The notes beneath the pieces are model-generated. The model searched no databases. It saw only the letters and a list, made by a program, of their open reading frames with translations, and was not told the origin of the DNA. From assembly GCA_964476155.1 (NCBI GenBank), contig CAYYYS010000006.1, positions 39,137 to 103,136 on the forward strand: a DNA stretch of 64,000 nucleotides. The letters are read 5' to 3'. Positions 27,756-39,315 of this stretch are shown one piece after another. The DNA is from JAHIYU01 sp964476155 (GTDB taxonomy: Bacteria; Krumholzibacteriota; Krumholzibacteriia; LZORAL124-64-63). The first letter of the stretch is position 1. Each line of letters opens with the position of its first letter. The position numbers were made by a program, and so were the translations under genes.

Positions 27756-29287
27756 ACGACACCTTCGATAAAATCCTGATCGCCAACCGCGGCGAGATCG
27801 CCTGCCGCGTGATGCGCACCTGTCGCGAGATGGGTGTCAAGACCGTGGCCGTGGCCTCGGAAGCCGACCTGAAAGCGCCCCACGCCTTGATGGCGGACGA
27901 GGTGGTGCCCATCGGCCCGCCGCCGCCCCTGGAATCCTATCTGCGGATCGACCGCATCCTCGAGGCGGCTCGCGAGACCGGCGCCCAGGCGATCCACCCC
28001 GGTTACGGTTTTCTGGCGGAGAACGCCGGGTTCGCCCAGGCCTGCGCCGATGCGGGCATGGTGTTTATCGGTCCCTCGCCCGACGTGATCGAGCGTATGG
28101 GGGAGAAGACGGCCGCCCGGGCGATCATGTCCGCAGCCGACGTGCCCGTGGTGCCCGGCGCCACGCTGCCCGACCCCGGACCCGACGGGGCACTTGACGC
28201 CGACGGTGTGCGGAAAACGGGGGAAGACGTGGGCTACCCCCTGCTGGTCAAGGCCGCTTACGGGGGCGGCGGCAAGGGCATGCGCCTGGTGCGTGAGCCC
28301 GGCGACCTGGTCGCGGCGGTAGAAGCCGCGACCCGCGAGGCCACCAAGGCCTTCGGCAACGGCCTGGTCTATCTCGAACGCTATCTGGAGAAGCCACGGC
28401 ACGTGGAATTCCAGATCTTCGGGGACAGCCACGGCCACGCGGTGCATTTGCAGGAGCGGGAGTGTTCCATCCAGCGTCGCCATCAAAAAATCATCGAGGA
28501 AACGCCGTCGCCGATCCTGGACGAGGCGACGCGCCAGAAGATGGGTGACGCCGCGGTGGCCGCCGCCAAGGCCGTCGACTACTGCGGCGCGGGGACGGTC
28601 GAATTCCTGCTGGCCGAGGACATGTCCTTCTATTTCCTGGAGATGAACACGCGCCTACAGGTGGAGCACCCCGTCACCGAGCTGGTTACGGGCCTCGATC
28701 TGGTGCGGGCCCAACTGCTGGTGGCCGCGGGCGAGCCCTTGCCCTGGACCCAGGCTGAGATCGTGCCTCGCGGCCATGCCATCGAGTGCCGGCTCTACGC
28801 CGAAGACCCCGCCGCGGGCTTCATGCCGTCGCTTGGGGATGTTCTGCTGTACCGCGAGCCCGACGGTCCGGGCATCCGCGTCGACAGCGGTATCGGGCAG
28901 GGCAGCGAAGTGTCCATGCACTACGATCCCATGCTGGCCAAGGTATCGACACACGCCGAGACTCGCGGCGCGGCCATCGAACGAATGCGCGACGCCCTGC
29001 GCCGTTATCCGGTGCTGGGCGTGACCACCAACGGCGCCTATCTGGACGAGATCCTGGCCCACGCGGCCTTCGCCTCGGGTGACACTCACACCCACTTCCT
29101 GGAAGAGTATTTCGCCGATTGGTCCCCTGATGTGGACGTGCCGGTCGCCGCGGTCGTCGCCGCTGCGGCCGCCGAGGCCGCGGGCAACGGTGCGTCGCGG
29201 GGAGGGGCCGTAAACGGCCCAATCGCCGGCGCCCACCCCTCGCCCTGGGACCGCCTGGGCCAATTCCGACTCAACGGACTGGAGTAG
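27752..29287 (+). CDS. mccA: Biotin carboxylase subunit of methylcrotonyl-CoA carboxylase
   Basis: ATP-dependent carboxylation of carrier-bound biotin. The 511 residues contain the whole biotin carboxylase fold: ANRGEIACRVMRTCREMG at the start, the glycine-rich GGGGKGMRLV ATP-grasp loop, ERECSIQRRHQKIIEE, and EMNTRLQVEHPVTE. Unlike usual MCC alpha subunits (about 650-670 residues) it ends shortly after the BC domain in an Ala/Gly-rich tail. The biotinyl domain is encoded by the next gene, three bases on. GTG 27752 overlaps the preceding stop. Confidence 0.9.
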   Translation: MNDTFDKILIANRGEIACRVMRTCREMGVKTVAVASEADLKAPHALMADEVVPIGPPPPLESYLRIDRILEAARETGAQAIHPGYGFLAENAGFAQACADAGMVFIGPSPDVIERMGEKTAARAIMSAADVPVVPGATLPDPGPDGALDADGVRKTGEDVGYPLLVKAAYGGGGKGMRLVREPGDLVAAVEAATREATKAFGNGLVYLERYLEKPRHVEFQIFGDSHGHAVHLQERECSIQRRHQKIIEETPSPILDEATRQKMGDAAVAAAKAVDYCGAGTVEFLLAEDMSFYFLEMNTRLQVEHPVTELVTGLDLVRAQLLVAAGEPLPWTQAEIVPRGHAIECRLYAEDPAAGFMPSLGDVLLYREPDGPGIRVDSGIGQGSEVSMHYDPMLAKVSTHAETRGAAIERMRDALRRYPVLGVTTNGAYLDEILAHAAFASGDTHTHFLEEYFADWSPDVDVPVAAVVAAAAAEAAGNGASRGGAVNGPIAGAHPSPWDRLGQFRLNGLE

Positions 29288-29289
29288 AC

Positions 29290-29799
29290 GTGCATCTCGA
29301 ACTGCAAGCCGGCGAAGCCATCCGCAAGCTGAATGTCCGTCACGAGGATCATACCTGGCGCATCGACGAAGACGGCGCCGCCCTGCCCGTCGATATCCTC
29401 ACGGCCAATGGCGAAACAGTGGATCTATTGGTCGATGGCGTGCGTAAGCGCGCCTATGTAGCCCGTCGCGGTACCGAACGACTGGTGTTCATGGACGGTG
29501 TGGTGCACGCCCTGCGTCTGCCCAACGACGAGGACGGCGACGTCCCGGACGACATGGGCGATATGAGCCCCAATCTGACCGCCAAGATGCCCGGTACGGT
29601 GGTCAAGGTCATGGTTTCCGAGGGGGATGAGGTCTCGGCCGGCGATCCTCTGGTCATCATGGAGGCCATGAAGATGGAGACCGAGATCGTCTCGCCCCTG
29701 GACGGGCGCGTGGCGAAGGTACACATCGCCGAGGTCCAGGTACTGGCCGCCGGCGATCCCCTGCTCGATCTCGCCCCGGCCGCACCGGACGAGGACTGA
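29290..29799 (+). CDS. Biotin carboxyl carrier protein, split from the alpha subunit
   Basis: 169-residue carrier. The C-terminal 75 residues form a biotinyl domain with the biotin attachment motif EAMKMETE (Lys). The N-terminal half resembles the BT/linker domain of MCC alpha rather than a Pro/Ala-rich linker (LNVRHEDHTWRIDEDG; VDLLVDGVRKRAYVARRG). The GTG start is two bases after the previous stop. Together with the gene before it, it makes up one complete MCC alpha chain divided between the two functional parts. Confidence 0.9.
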   Translation: MHLELQAGEAIRKLNVRHEDHTWRIDEDGAALPVDILTANGETVDLLVDGVRKRAYVARRGTERLVFMDGVVHALRLPNDEDGDVPDDMGDMSPNLTAKMPGTVVKVMVSEGDEVSAGDPLVIMEAMKMETEIVSPLDGRVAKVHIAEVQVLAAGDPLLDLAPAAPDED

Positions 29800-29806
29800 G
29801 GCGTCC

Positions 29807-30655
29807 ATGTATCGTTTTCCCGAAGGTAATCGGACCGGTATGGTGCTGGGGGGCGGCGGTGCCCGTGGCGTGGCCGCCATCGGTATTCTGGAAGTCCTCG
29901 CCGAGGCGGGCCTGCGCCCGGCCGCGTTGGCCGGCACGTCCATGGGCGCGATGATCGGCGCCTTCTGGGCCGCGGGCCATTCCGCAACCGACATGCACAA
30001 TCTGGCCACTTCTCTCAAGTGGACCGAGGTCTTCGATATCTCCGTCGCCGGCGGCATCATGCGCGGCGACCGCTTTCACCGGTGGCTCGCCAACCATCTG
30101 CCGGCCCGTTTCTCGGACCTGGAGTTTCCCCTGGTCTGCACGGCCACCGATATCGACACCGGCGAGCTGGTCTACATGCGCGATGGTGATCTGCCGTCGG
30201 CGATCCGCGCCACCTGCGCGTTTCCCGGCGCTTTCGTCCCTGTCGTACGGGACGGTCGCAACCTGGTGGACGGCGGCCTCAGGAGCACCGTCCCTGTCCA
30301 GATCATCCGCGATTTCGATGTGGATACGGTCGTGGCCTGCGATTTTCAGCCCCCTTTGGGACGGCCCGTGGTGCCCGAAGATTCATCGAACTGGCGCAAC
30401 TGGAGCCGCTTCTGGGAGACGCTGACCCTCCAGCGCCGCAACCTGGCCGCCGATATCCTGCTCAAGGCCGTAGACATCCTGCAGACCGAGGTCTGTCGCC
30501 GCCAACTCGAGGACCATCCGCCCGACATGCTCATCGCGCCACCCATGCCCAGCGTCAATATCGAGGATTTCCGGCTGGCGCCGAAGATAATCGCCGCGGG
30601 CGCCGCCGAAGCGCGCCGTGTGCTCATGTATCATTCGCCCGGACCCGTGGCCTGA
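29807..30655 (+). CDS. Patatin-like phospholipase, RssA type
   Basis: Serine hydrolase with the Ser-Asp dyad of patatins, 282 residues. The oxyanion loop is LGGGGARG, the nucleophile elbow GTSMG, and the Asp lies in LVDGGL. It sits seven bases after the biotin carrier gene and probably belongs to the same transcript. There is no signal peptide, so it is probably cytosolic or membrane-associated. Substrate unknown. Confidence 0.85.
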   Translation: MYRFPEGNRTGMVLGGGGARGVAAIGILEVLAEAGLRPAALAGTSMGAMIGAFWAAGHSATDMHNLATSLKWTEVFDISVAGGIMRGDRFHRWLANHLPARFSDLEFPLVCTATDIDTGELVYMRDGDLPSAIRATCAFPGAFVPVVRDGRNLVDGGLRSTVPVQIIRDFDVDTVVACDFQPPLGRPVVPEDSSNWRNWSRFWETLTLQRRNLAADILLKAVDILQTEVCRRQLEDHPPDMLIAPPMPSVNIEDFRLAPKIIAAGAAEARRVLMYHSPGPVA

Positions 30656-30675
30656 ACCGGGGAAGGTGAGACCCT

Positions 30676-31617
30676 ATGACCATGGTCCGCCGGGCTGAAC
30701 TGATGCTGCTGCTGGTGACAGTGTGCTGGGGCGTTTCATTTCCATCCATCAAGGCTGCAACCCCATACTGCTCGCCCACGCTCTTCGTGGCCATCCGCTT
30801 CACCGCCGCCACCCTCATCCTCATCGCTCTCTGGCCGCGGTTCGCCCGGGTTCTGCCTGACGATCTGCGTCGTCGGGGACGAAGTTTGATCTTCGATCCG
30901 CCGGCGATGCGTTGGGGGATCCTGCTCGGCGCGCTCATATCCATCGGCTATACCACCCAGACGATCGGCATGCACACGACATCGGCCAACAACAGTGCCT
31001 TCATCACGGCTCTGAGCGTGGTTCTGGTGCCGATCATTCTCTTCCTGTGGCACGGGGTGCGGCCGACTCCGGTCGTGCTTGGGGGTTTGGTCTTGGCTCT
31101 GGGGGGATTGTGGCTGCTCACCCAGCCCAAGATCAACGGCGTGGTGGCCGGCGATATCTGGACCCTGGCTTGCGCGGTGTCTTATGCCGCCTATTTGTCG
31201 CGCCTCAACTTCGCCCTGGCTCGGGCCTCGTTCCTGCCTATCCTGTTCTGGACCCTGGCCGTTTGCGCCCTGTTGAACGCCCTGTGGGCGATCCTGGTGG
31301 AGGATCTCGTCTTTGATCTCAACGGCACGCTGCTTGTTGCGCTTGTGGTGACGACACTGTTGTCGACCCTGGTGGCTCTCTACTTGCAGAATCGTTATCA
31401 GGGCTTCACATCACCCACACGGGCGGCGCTGATTTTCGCCGCCGAACCGGTCTTTGCGGCGTTCTTTTCCTGGTTGGCTCTGGGTGAACGTCTGACGGGA
31501 TCGGCCATACCGGGCGCGGGACTGATTCTTGCAGCCGTTCTCATGGTAGAACTGGGTGGCGGTGGTGGTCATGACGACGGCTTGCCGAGGTTGAGTATGC
31601 AGGAGGAATGCGAATGA
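30676..31617 (+). CDS. EamA-family (DMT) transporter
   Basis: Drug/metabolite transporter superfamily permease of 313 residues with about ten hydrophobic segments in two EamA repeats. Family phrases are LLLVTVCWGVSFPSIKAA at the start and AALIFAAEPVFAAFFSWLALGE in the second repeat. Start ATG 30676 follows GGGAAGGTGAG. It overlaps the next gene by ATGA. Substrate unknown; amino acids or small metabolites are usual. Confidence 0.85.
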   Translation: MTMVRRAELMLLLVTVCWGVSFPSIKAATPYCSPTLFVAIRFTAATLILIALWPRFARVLPDDLRRRGRSLIFDPPAMRWGILLGALISIGYTTQTIGMHTTSANNSAFITALSVVLVPIILFLWHGVRPTPVVLGGLVLALGGLWLLTQPKINGVVAGDIWTLACAVSYAAYLSRLNFALARASFLPILFWTLAVCALLNALWAILVEDLVFDLNGTLLVALVVTTLLSTLVALYLQNRYQGFTSPTRAALIFAAEPVFAAFFSWLALGERLTGSAIPGAGLILAAVLMVELGGGGGHDDGLPRLSMQEECE

Positions 31618-32024
31618 GAGTCCTGTTCATGTGTACGGCCAATTCCTGCCGCAGCCAGATGGCCGAGGCCTGGGCGCGACATCTATTCCCGGATGGCTGG
31701 GAAGTGGCCAGTGCCGGCTTGATCACCTACCCCATAACCGAGCAGACCCGTGAGGTCATGGCCGAAGTGGATGTCGGCATGAAGGGCCAACTCACCAAGA
31801 CGCTCGACGGACTGGATCTGGATGCTTTCGACCTGATCGTGACCCTGAGCCGCCAGTCGACGCAGTTCCTGCCCGCCCTGGAGCATCCCGAACGGCATGT
31901 GAAGAGCCCCATCACGGACCCCATGTCTTCCATCGGCAGTCCCGAGCAGAAGCACGCGGCTTTTGTCGAGGGGCGCGACGCCATCCGCGATATCGTCGCC
32001 CGCATTGTCTCCGAGCACGCCTGA
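31614..32024 (+). CDS. Low-molecular-weight phosphatase-type arsenate reductase (ArsC-like)
   Basis: 136-residue enzyme of the LMW protein-tyrosine-phosphatase fold. The P-loop is FMCTANSCRSQMAEAWA (Cys-x5-Arg-Ser), typical of thioredoxin-linked ArsC. The SPITDP stretch holds the conserved Asp-Pro. ATG 31614 is seven bases from AGGAGG. The alternative is a tyrosine phosphatase; NSCRSQMAE is the arsenate-reductase variant. The ArsM/ArsR pair is 10 kb away, so this gene is not in that operon. Confidence 0.78.
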   Translation: MRVLFMCTANSCRSQMAEAWARHLFPDGWEVASAGLITYPITEQTREVMAEVDVGMKGQLTKTLDGLDLDAFDLIVTLSRQSTQFLPALEHPERHVKSPITDPMSSIGSPEQKHAAFVEGRDAIRDIVARIVSEHA

Positions 32025-32581
32025 AGGATGAGCGAAAACGGAGGGCCGGGGCGGTCGGCCCGTTCGTCGATTTCGTCGGCGACCGTCGCTGTGGTGTAAC
32101 TGTTTTTTACTCATGGCGGTACACGTCTCGAATAGAGATCAGTTAAATTCCCGAGACCTTCCGGGAAGGTTTGCTCTCGCCGGCCCGCCCGTTTATTTCA
32201 TTTCTTTTTCGCTGGCGCGTCATGAGCTCGGCGACCGATTATCGTCTCGGATCACCCGTTTGAAGCACCCCGGAAAAACATGGGTTGGTGTGTGGGTTTA
32301 TGGTCCGTAATGCATCTCTTAATTTTCCCTTTGTCATCCCACCGGTAGTGTCTAATCTGAGGTTCCCCCCACAAGATATGGGGGCCCGCCAGTCGGATGA
32401 CCAAGATTTATACAATGGTGTAAATCATCAAAAAAGGGTCATCCCGGCAGTCGACAGAATCAGAAGAAACAGGGGTTGTGGAGACCATCTGATACCACGC
32501 TGGAAGACCAGCGACGATGCGAACTGCCCCTTGGAAACAAGCATAGAAGCCAGGAAAGACACAGCAGGAAAGAGGATCTCC
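32025..32581 (+). promoter_or_regulatory. 557-bp leader region of nrdJ with hairpins and a palindrome
   Basis: No convincing coding sequence. It is AT-richer than its surroundings and holds several structured elements. A hairpin with arms ACCTTCC/GGAAGGT lies at 32156-32170. A C-run/G-run hairpin, CCCCCA/TGGGGG with a 7-nt loop, lies at 32366-32384. A palindrome, GATTTATAC-AATG-GTGTAAATC, lies at 32405-32426. The palindrome partly resembles NrdR boxes (ACA..TGT core). This length before a B12-dependent reductase would fit a riboswitch or repressor-controlled leader; see findings. Confidence 0.45.
32405..32426 (+). promoter_or_regulatory. Palindromic operator candidate upstream of nrdJ
   Basis: Nine-bp arms (one G-T pair) around AATG, 156 bases before the nrdJ start. 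NrdR sites are 16-bp ACAC..GTGT-type boxes, normally in pairs; only one candidate was found, so the identity of the regulator is uncertain. Confidence 0.35.
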
Positions 32582-35455
<2,874 letters not shown>

Positions 35456-35500
35456 CAGAATTGAGTCACGCCCCCCGGGGAGGAGCCCCGGGTAGCGCGG

Positions 35501-35538
35501 CGGGGCCGTAATCGGGCAACCGATCCGGCCCCGTTTTT
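35501..35538 (+). terminator. Rho-independent terminator of nrdJ
   Basis: CGGGGCCG (35501-35508) pairs with CGGCCCCG (35526-35533), followed by TTTTT. A second hairpin, CCCGGGG/CCCCGGG at 35474-35492, lies just before it. Confidence 0.9.
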
Positions 35539-35667
35539 CCTTTTCCGGCTGTCAATCCACGGAGATGATGTTAATTTGATGTCCCTGGAACCGTCGAGAC
35601 CCGCGCACGTATGATGAACGTCGCGGGCCGGATGATCCGGATGTCGCGGAACATGGAGGTCTCCCGC

Positions 35668-36171
35668 ATGTCGTTTTCGCAGCCCACCACGCTCAAACTG
35701 CTGATCGTCACGCTCCTGTTGTTCGCGTTCGCCTCCCAGGCCGCAGCCCAGACCCGCGACTGGAACCGTGTCGACGAGCCTCTCTACGAGGCCATCGGCC
35801 TGAACATGGGACTCGCCAGCGGTGTCGGTCTCTCGTACAAGTTCCCCATCAAATGGTGGCTGTACGGACAGGTCGCCGGCGGCATCTGGAACAACAAGAA
35901 CGACAATCGCCACAACGCGGGTTTCTCGCTGCAGTACATCCTGCGCCAGCACGGTCGCGACAAGCTGTTCCTGTCCGGCGGCGCGGCCCATTACTATCAC
36001 AGGGAAAATGGGCGCACCAAGGATCACATCAACACCGGGTTCGGTGTGGGTATGGAGCGGTTGATGGGGGAGCGGACGGCGGTTCAGGTGGAGGCTGTTT
36101 TTACTTATCGCGGGAATGCCACGGACAGTCTGATGGTCTTTCCGCAGGTGGGCGTTCACTACTATTTCTAG
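35668..36171 (+). CDS. Small outer-membrane beta-barrel protein
   Basis: 167 residues with a signal peptide (ASQAAAQ). Alternating hydrophobic and aromatic strands suggest an eight-stranded barrel, ending in VGVHYYF with a C-terminal Phe recognised by the BAM machinery. ATG 35668 was chosen for its GGAGGT seven bases upstream. No enzyme motif. Function unknown; OmpA/OmpW-like structural or adhesion roles are possible. Confidence 0.7.
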   Translation: MSFSQPTTLKLLIVTLLLFAFASQAAAQTRDWNRVDEPLYEAIGLNMGLASGVGLSYKFPIKWWLYGQVAGGIWNNKNDNRHNAGFSLQYILRQHGRDKLFLSGGAAHYYHRENGRTKDHINTGFGVGMERLMGERTAVQVEAVFTYRGNATDSLMVFPQVGVHYYF

Positions 36172-36312
36172 CCGATATGTGCTAAGGTGACACTGTCATC
36201 GCGTGAGCGGGCGGGAACACCGCCCCGGCTCCCTCCCCGCACCCTGCACCGACTCCACACTTAGACTCACACCGCAGGCACGCCATAGAGACCCTCGACA
36301 GGAGGTCCCCAC

Positions 36313-36804
36313 ATGGCCTGCACAAAACTCCTGGAATACCTGGACGAGCACAAAATCAGCTACGAGCGGATCAGTCACCCCCAGGCCTACTCGGCCCAGG
36401 AAACGGCCGATCGCGCCCGTATCCCCGGCCGCGAATTCGCCAAGACGGTGATGATCAAGCTCGACGGGCAAATGGCCATGGCCGTGCTGCCCGCCCCCGA
36501 GAAGGTGAATTTTACCCTGCTGCAGCAGGCCGCCGGCGCCGAAACCGTCAGCCTGGCCACCGAGGCCGATTTCAAGGCGCTGTTCCCCGACTGCGACCTG
36601 GGCGCCATGCCGCCCTTCGGCAATGTGTATGACCTGCCCGTCTATGTGGCCGGCACCCTGGCCGAGATGAAGTGCATCGCCTTTCCCGCCGGCACCCACA
36701 CCGAACTGTTGCGTATGGATTATGCCGATTTCGAGCGGCTGGTCCGGCCGCACTTAGCGCGGTTTACATTCCTGCAGCAGATGGAGATGGAAGCCGAATC
36801 CTGA
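36313..36804 (+). CDS. YbaK/EbsC-type aminoacyl-tRNA deacylase
   Basis: Editing domain that hydrolyses mischarged tRNA, 163 residues. The conserved lysine is in AKTVMIKLDG, and GAMPPFGNVYDLPVYV is the family's substrate-pocket loop. A GGAGG site precedes ATG 36313. ProX-like (Ala-tRNAPro) or YbaK (Cys-tRNAPro) specificity cannot be settled by eye. Confidence 0.85.
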   Translation: MACTKLLEYLDEHKISYERISHPQAYSAQETADRARIPGREFAKTVMIKLDGQMAMAVLPAPEKVNFTLLQQAAGAETVSLATEADFKALFPDCDLGAMPPFGNVYDLPVYVAGTLAEMKCIAFPAGTHTELLRMDYADFERLVRPHLARFTFLQQMEMEAES

Positions 36805-36826
36805 GTCCGGCTCGCGGAACGAGAAA

Positions 36827-36850
36827 AGGGACGGCCAGGTGGCCGTCCCT
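36827..36850 (+). terminator. Bidirectional terminator between convergent genes
   Basis: AGGGACGGCC and GGCCGTCCCT form a perfect 10-bp stem with loop AGGT. CTT follows on the plus strand and CTTTTC on the minus strand. It serves the deacylase gene and the transporter gene that converges on it. Confidence 0.88.
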
Positions 36851-36872
36851 CTTATGATCGAAGTGGCGGCGT

Positions 36873-38819
36873 CTAGGCCCCGTACTTCTTGATGGCCGAA
36901 TCCAACCGCGGCAGCATCGCGTAGATAAACGCCGCCACCCCCAGAATCGCCACCGCCAGAATGACGAAGATCTGGGTGGTCGGCTCTAGGCCGCTGATAA
37001 ACCCGGACAGTTTGTTGCCCACCGCGGTCGCCAGGAACCAGCCGCCCATCATCAGGCCCACCAGGCGTTTGGGCGACAGCTTGGTGACCAGCGAGAGTCC
37101 CATCGGAGAGAGGCACAGCTCGCCGATGGTGATCACAAGGTAGTAGATAATCATCCAGAGCATGGCGGTCTTGGCCGCGCCGTTTTGGCCGAGGCTGGCG
37201 CCGAGGGCCATGATCAGCAGCGCTACCATGGTGATCACCATGCCGTAGAAGATCTTGCGCGCGGTGGTGACGGCCCGTTTGCGTTTCGCCATCCAGGCGA
37301 AGAAGAACACCACCACGGGTGTCATCACGACCACGAAGACCGGGTTGACCAGACCGGTGAGCATCTCGGTGTTGATCAGGCGTACGTAGTTGCCCGGTTC
37401 GAGCGTGGCGATGTCCGTGTTGCGATTGGCGTAGACCGAGGCCTTCGTTTCCGCGGAGACCAGGACCACCGGCACGTCTTCGCCGTCGATGGAGCGGGTT
37501 ACCAGGACCTCGCCCAACTGTTCGGCGTCTTGGGCCACCTTCACCGATTTCGTCTCGACGTCGTGGGCGTCCGTCTCGGTGGAAATGACGATGTCGGCGT
37601 CGGCGAAGACCTTGCAGAGCAGGAATTGCTGGTCATCGGGTATGTCCGTGGTATTACCGTCCAAGATGGTGAGACCGGGACGCGTCGCCAGGGAGCCCCG
37701 CAATTCGCTGCCCAGGATACGGGCGCCGAACATGGCTTCACCGTCGCCACCCACGGTGATCAGCACCTGGTCGTCGGGGCGCGGCAGGTCGGGCCCGGCG
37801 TTGCCGTAGTAGCTCGGCATGGCCTTCTGGGCGTAGACCTCGGTTGCGGCCGGGATCCATTCGGCCCGGCGGTCGGTGTTGTGCTCGGCGAAAACCGTCA
37901 TCAGGCCGCCGCTCAGGTGCAGCACCATGAAGAAGGCGCCGCCGGCCACGTAGACGGGGATCAGCGCGGCCAGGCCGGGCCTCTCCTCGGGGCCGGCCTG
38001 CTTGACGATCATGGCGAAATATCCCATCACCGGCAGCATGCCCACGATGAAACCGAAGGTGATCGGCCCGATCGTCTCGTCGATGAACGGCACTTTTCCG
38101 CCGATGAAATAACCGATCACGCCGACGACCGAGGCCGGTACGATGATGGTCATGATGACGCGCTTGAAGGATATGTCTTCGTCGCTGCATTCGGTCTGGC
38201 GGTCGGCCTTGGCGAGTCGTCGCCAGTTGAGGAGCATGACCGTCGTACCGATCAGCAGCCCCACACCGGCTGCCGTGAACGCCAGGTTGAAGCTCCACAG
38301 GTTGCGCAGGGGCGCCGAAAGCAGGGTTGCCATGGTGGCGCCGATGTTGATGCCCATGTAGAAGATGTTGAAACCGGCGTCGCGCCGCGGGTCGTCGGGC
38401 GCGTAGAGGTTGCCCACCATCGCCGAGATGTTCGGCTTGAAGAACCCGTTGCCGATGCAGAGCAACGCCAATCCCGCGTAGAAGGTCGGCAGACTGCGTA
38501 TACCCAGGGCGAAGTAGCCGGCGGCCATCAGGATACCGCCGATGACCACCGAGCGGCGGAAGCCCAGGAAGCGGTCGGCGATCATGCCGCCCAAAAAGGG
38601 CGTGAAGTACACGAAGGCCATGTACGTGCCGTAGATCTCGGCCGCGGTGCGGGTGGAGAAACCGAGTCCGCCGCGTTCGGAATCCGTGATGTAGAGCAGC
38701 AGGATGCCCAGCATCAGGTAGAAACCCAGGCGTTCCCACATTTCGGTGAAGAACAGGGCTTTCAATCCCGTGGGATGTCCCTTGGGTATTTCGCCGGTTT
38801 GGGCGGCGGCGTGTGTCAT
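36873..38819 (-). CDS. POT-family (PTR2) peptide transporter with large extramembrane insertion
   Basis: Proton-coupled di/tripeptide symporter, 648 residues. The family ExxER motif is in FFTEMWERLGFYLM, and YTFYMGINIG-like text appears as NIFYMGINIGATMATLLSAPL. Most bacterial POTs have about 490-510 residues. This one has about 150 more in a soluble stretch of roughly residues 320-470 with beta-rich character (DQVLITVGGDGEAMFGARIL). The shorter paralogue at 39426-40901 lacks the stretch. ATG 38819 follows GGAGGCAACCG. Confidence 0.88.
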   Translation of the reverse strand: MTHAAAQTGEIPKGHPTGLKALFFTEMWERLGFYLMLGILLLYITDSERGGLGFSTRTAAEIYGTYMAFVYFTPFLGGMIADRFLGFRRSVVIGGILMAAGYFALGIRSLPTFYAGLALLCIGNGFFKPNISAMVGNLYAPDDPRRDAGFNIFYMGINIGATMATLLSAPLRNLWSFNLAFTAAGVGLLIGTTVMLLNWRRLAKADRQTECSDEDISFKRVIMTIIVPASVVGVIGYFIGGKVPFIDETIGPITFGFIVGMLPVMGYFAMIVKQAGPEERPGLAALIPVYVAGGAFFMVLHLSGGLMTVFAEHNTDRRAEWIPAATEVYAQKAMPSYYGNAGPDLPRPDDQVLITVGGDGEAMFGARILGSELRGSLATRPGLTILDGNTTDIPDDQQFLLCKVFADADIVISTETDAHDVETKSVKVAQDAEQLGEVLVTRSIDGEDVPVVLVSAETKASVYANRNTDIATLEPGNYVRLINTEMLTGLVNPVFVVVMTPVVVFFFAWMAKRKRAVTTARKIFYGMVITMVALLIMALGASLGQNGAAKTAMLWMIIYYLVITIGELCLSPMGLSLVTKLSPKRLVGLMMGGWFLATAVGNKLSGFISGLEPTTQIFVILAVAILGVAAFIYAMLPRLDSAIKKYGA

Positions 38820-38913
38820 CGGTTGCCTCCAGGAGGGGGTCGGGGATAGTCAAAATCGCCGAGTTAAGAACGTCGGCGACCGCTGGTGAGAATACTGCAA
38901 GGGTGTAGGGCGG

Positions 38914-39303
38914 TCAATCCCTGACCACCAGCCGGAACCCCTGCCCGTGGACGGTGCGGATCTCGACCGAGTCGTCCGCGGACAGGTATTTGCGCAGGCG
39001 GGAGATGAAGACGTCCATGCTGCAGCCGTTGTGATAGCTGTCGTCGCCCCAAAGGTCGAGCAGGGCCCGGGACCGGTCGAGAGTGCGATTGCGGTGGCGG
39101 TACAGCAGCTCGAGCAGTTCGGCTTCACGCTCGGTGAGTTGGCGACGGTCTTTGTCGAGAGTGAGCGTGCGCGACGGGGAGTCGTAGGTGTAGGCGCCGA
39201 GGGGGAGGCTGTCGCCCAACGGCGTGCTCGTGGTCGTATCGATACCGCGACGCAGAACCGCCTCGAATCGCTTTTTAACACCCTTATAGATGCTCAAGTA
39301 CAC
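38914..39303 (-). pseudogene. Truncated OmpR/PhoB-type response regulator (DNA-binding domain only)
   Basis: 129 residues forming the winged-helix effector domain of a RprY-type regulator. Recognisable parts are LTEREAELLELLYRHRN, WGDDSYHNGCSMDVFISRLRKYL and the C-terminal GQGFRLVV. The receiver domain is missing. Homology begins near RFEAVLRRG, the end of the normal linker, at a GTG (39303) only 12 bases from a tRNA 3' fragment. It may be a stump left by recombination. A stand-alone effector is the alternative. Confidence 0.65.
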
Positions 39304-39315
39304 CCTTCAGAGCCA

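Noticed and set aside
32240..32400. Cobalamin riboswitch in the nrdJ leader
   Set aside because: Only a partial match to the B12 box (AGTCGGATGACC) was seen, and the other conserved core segments were not found at the expected spacing.
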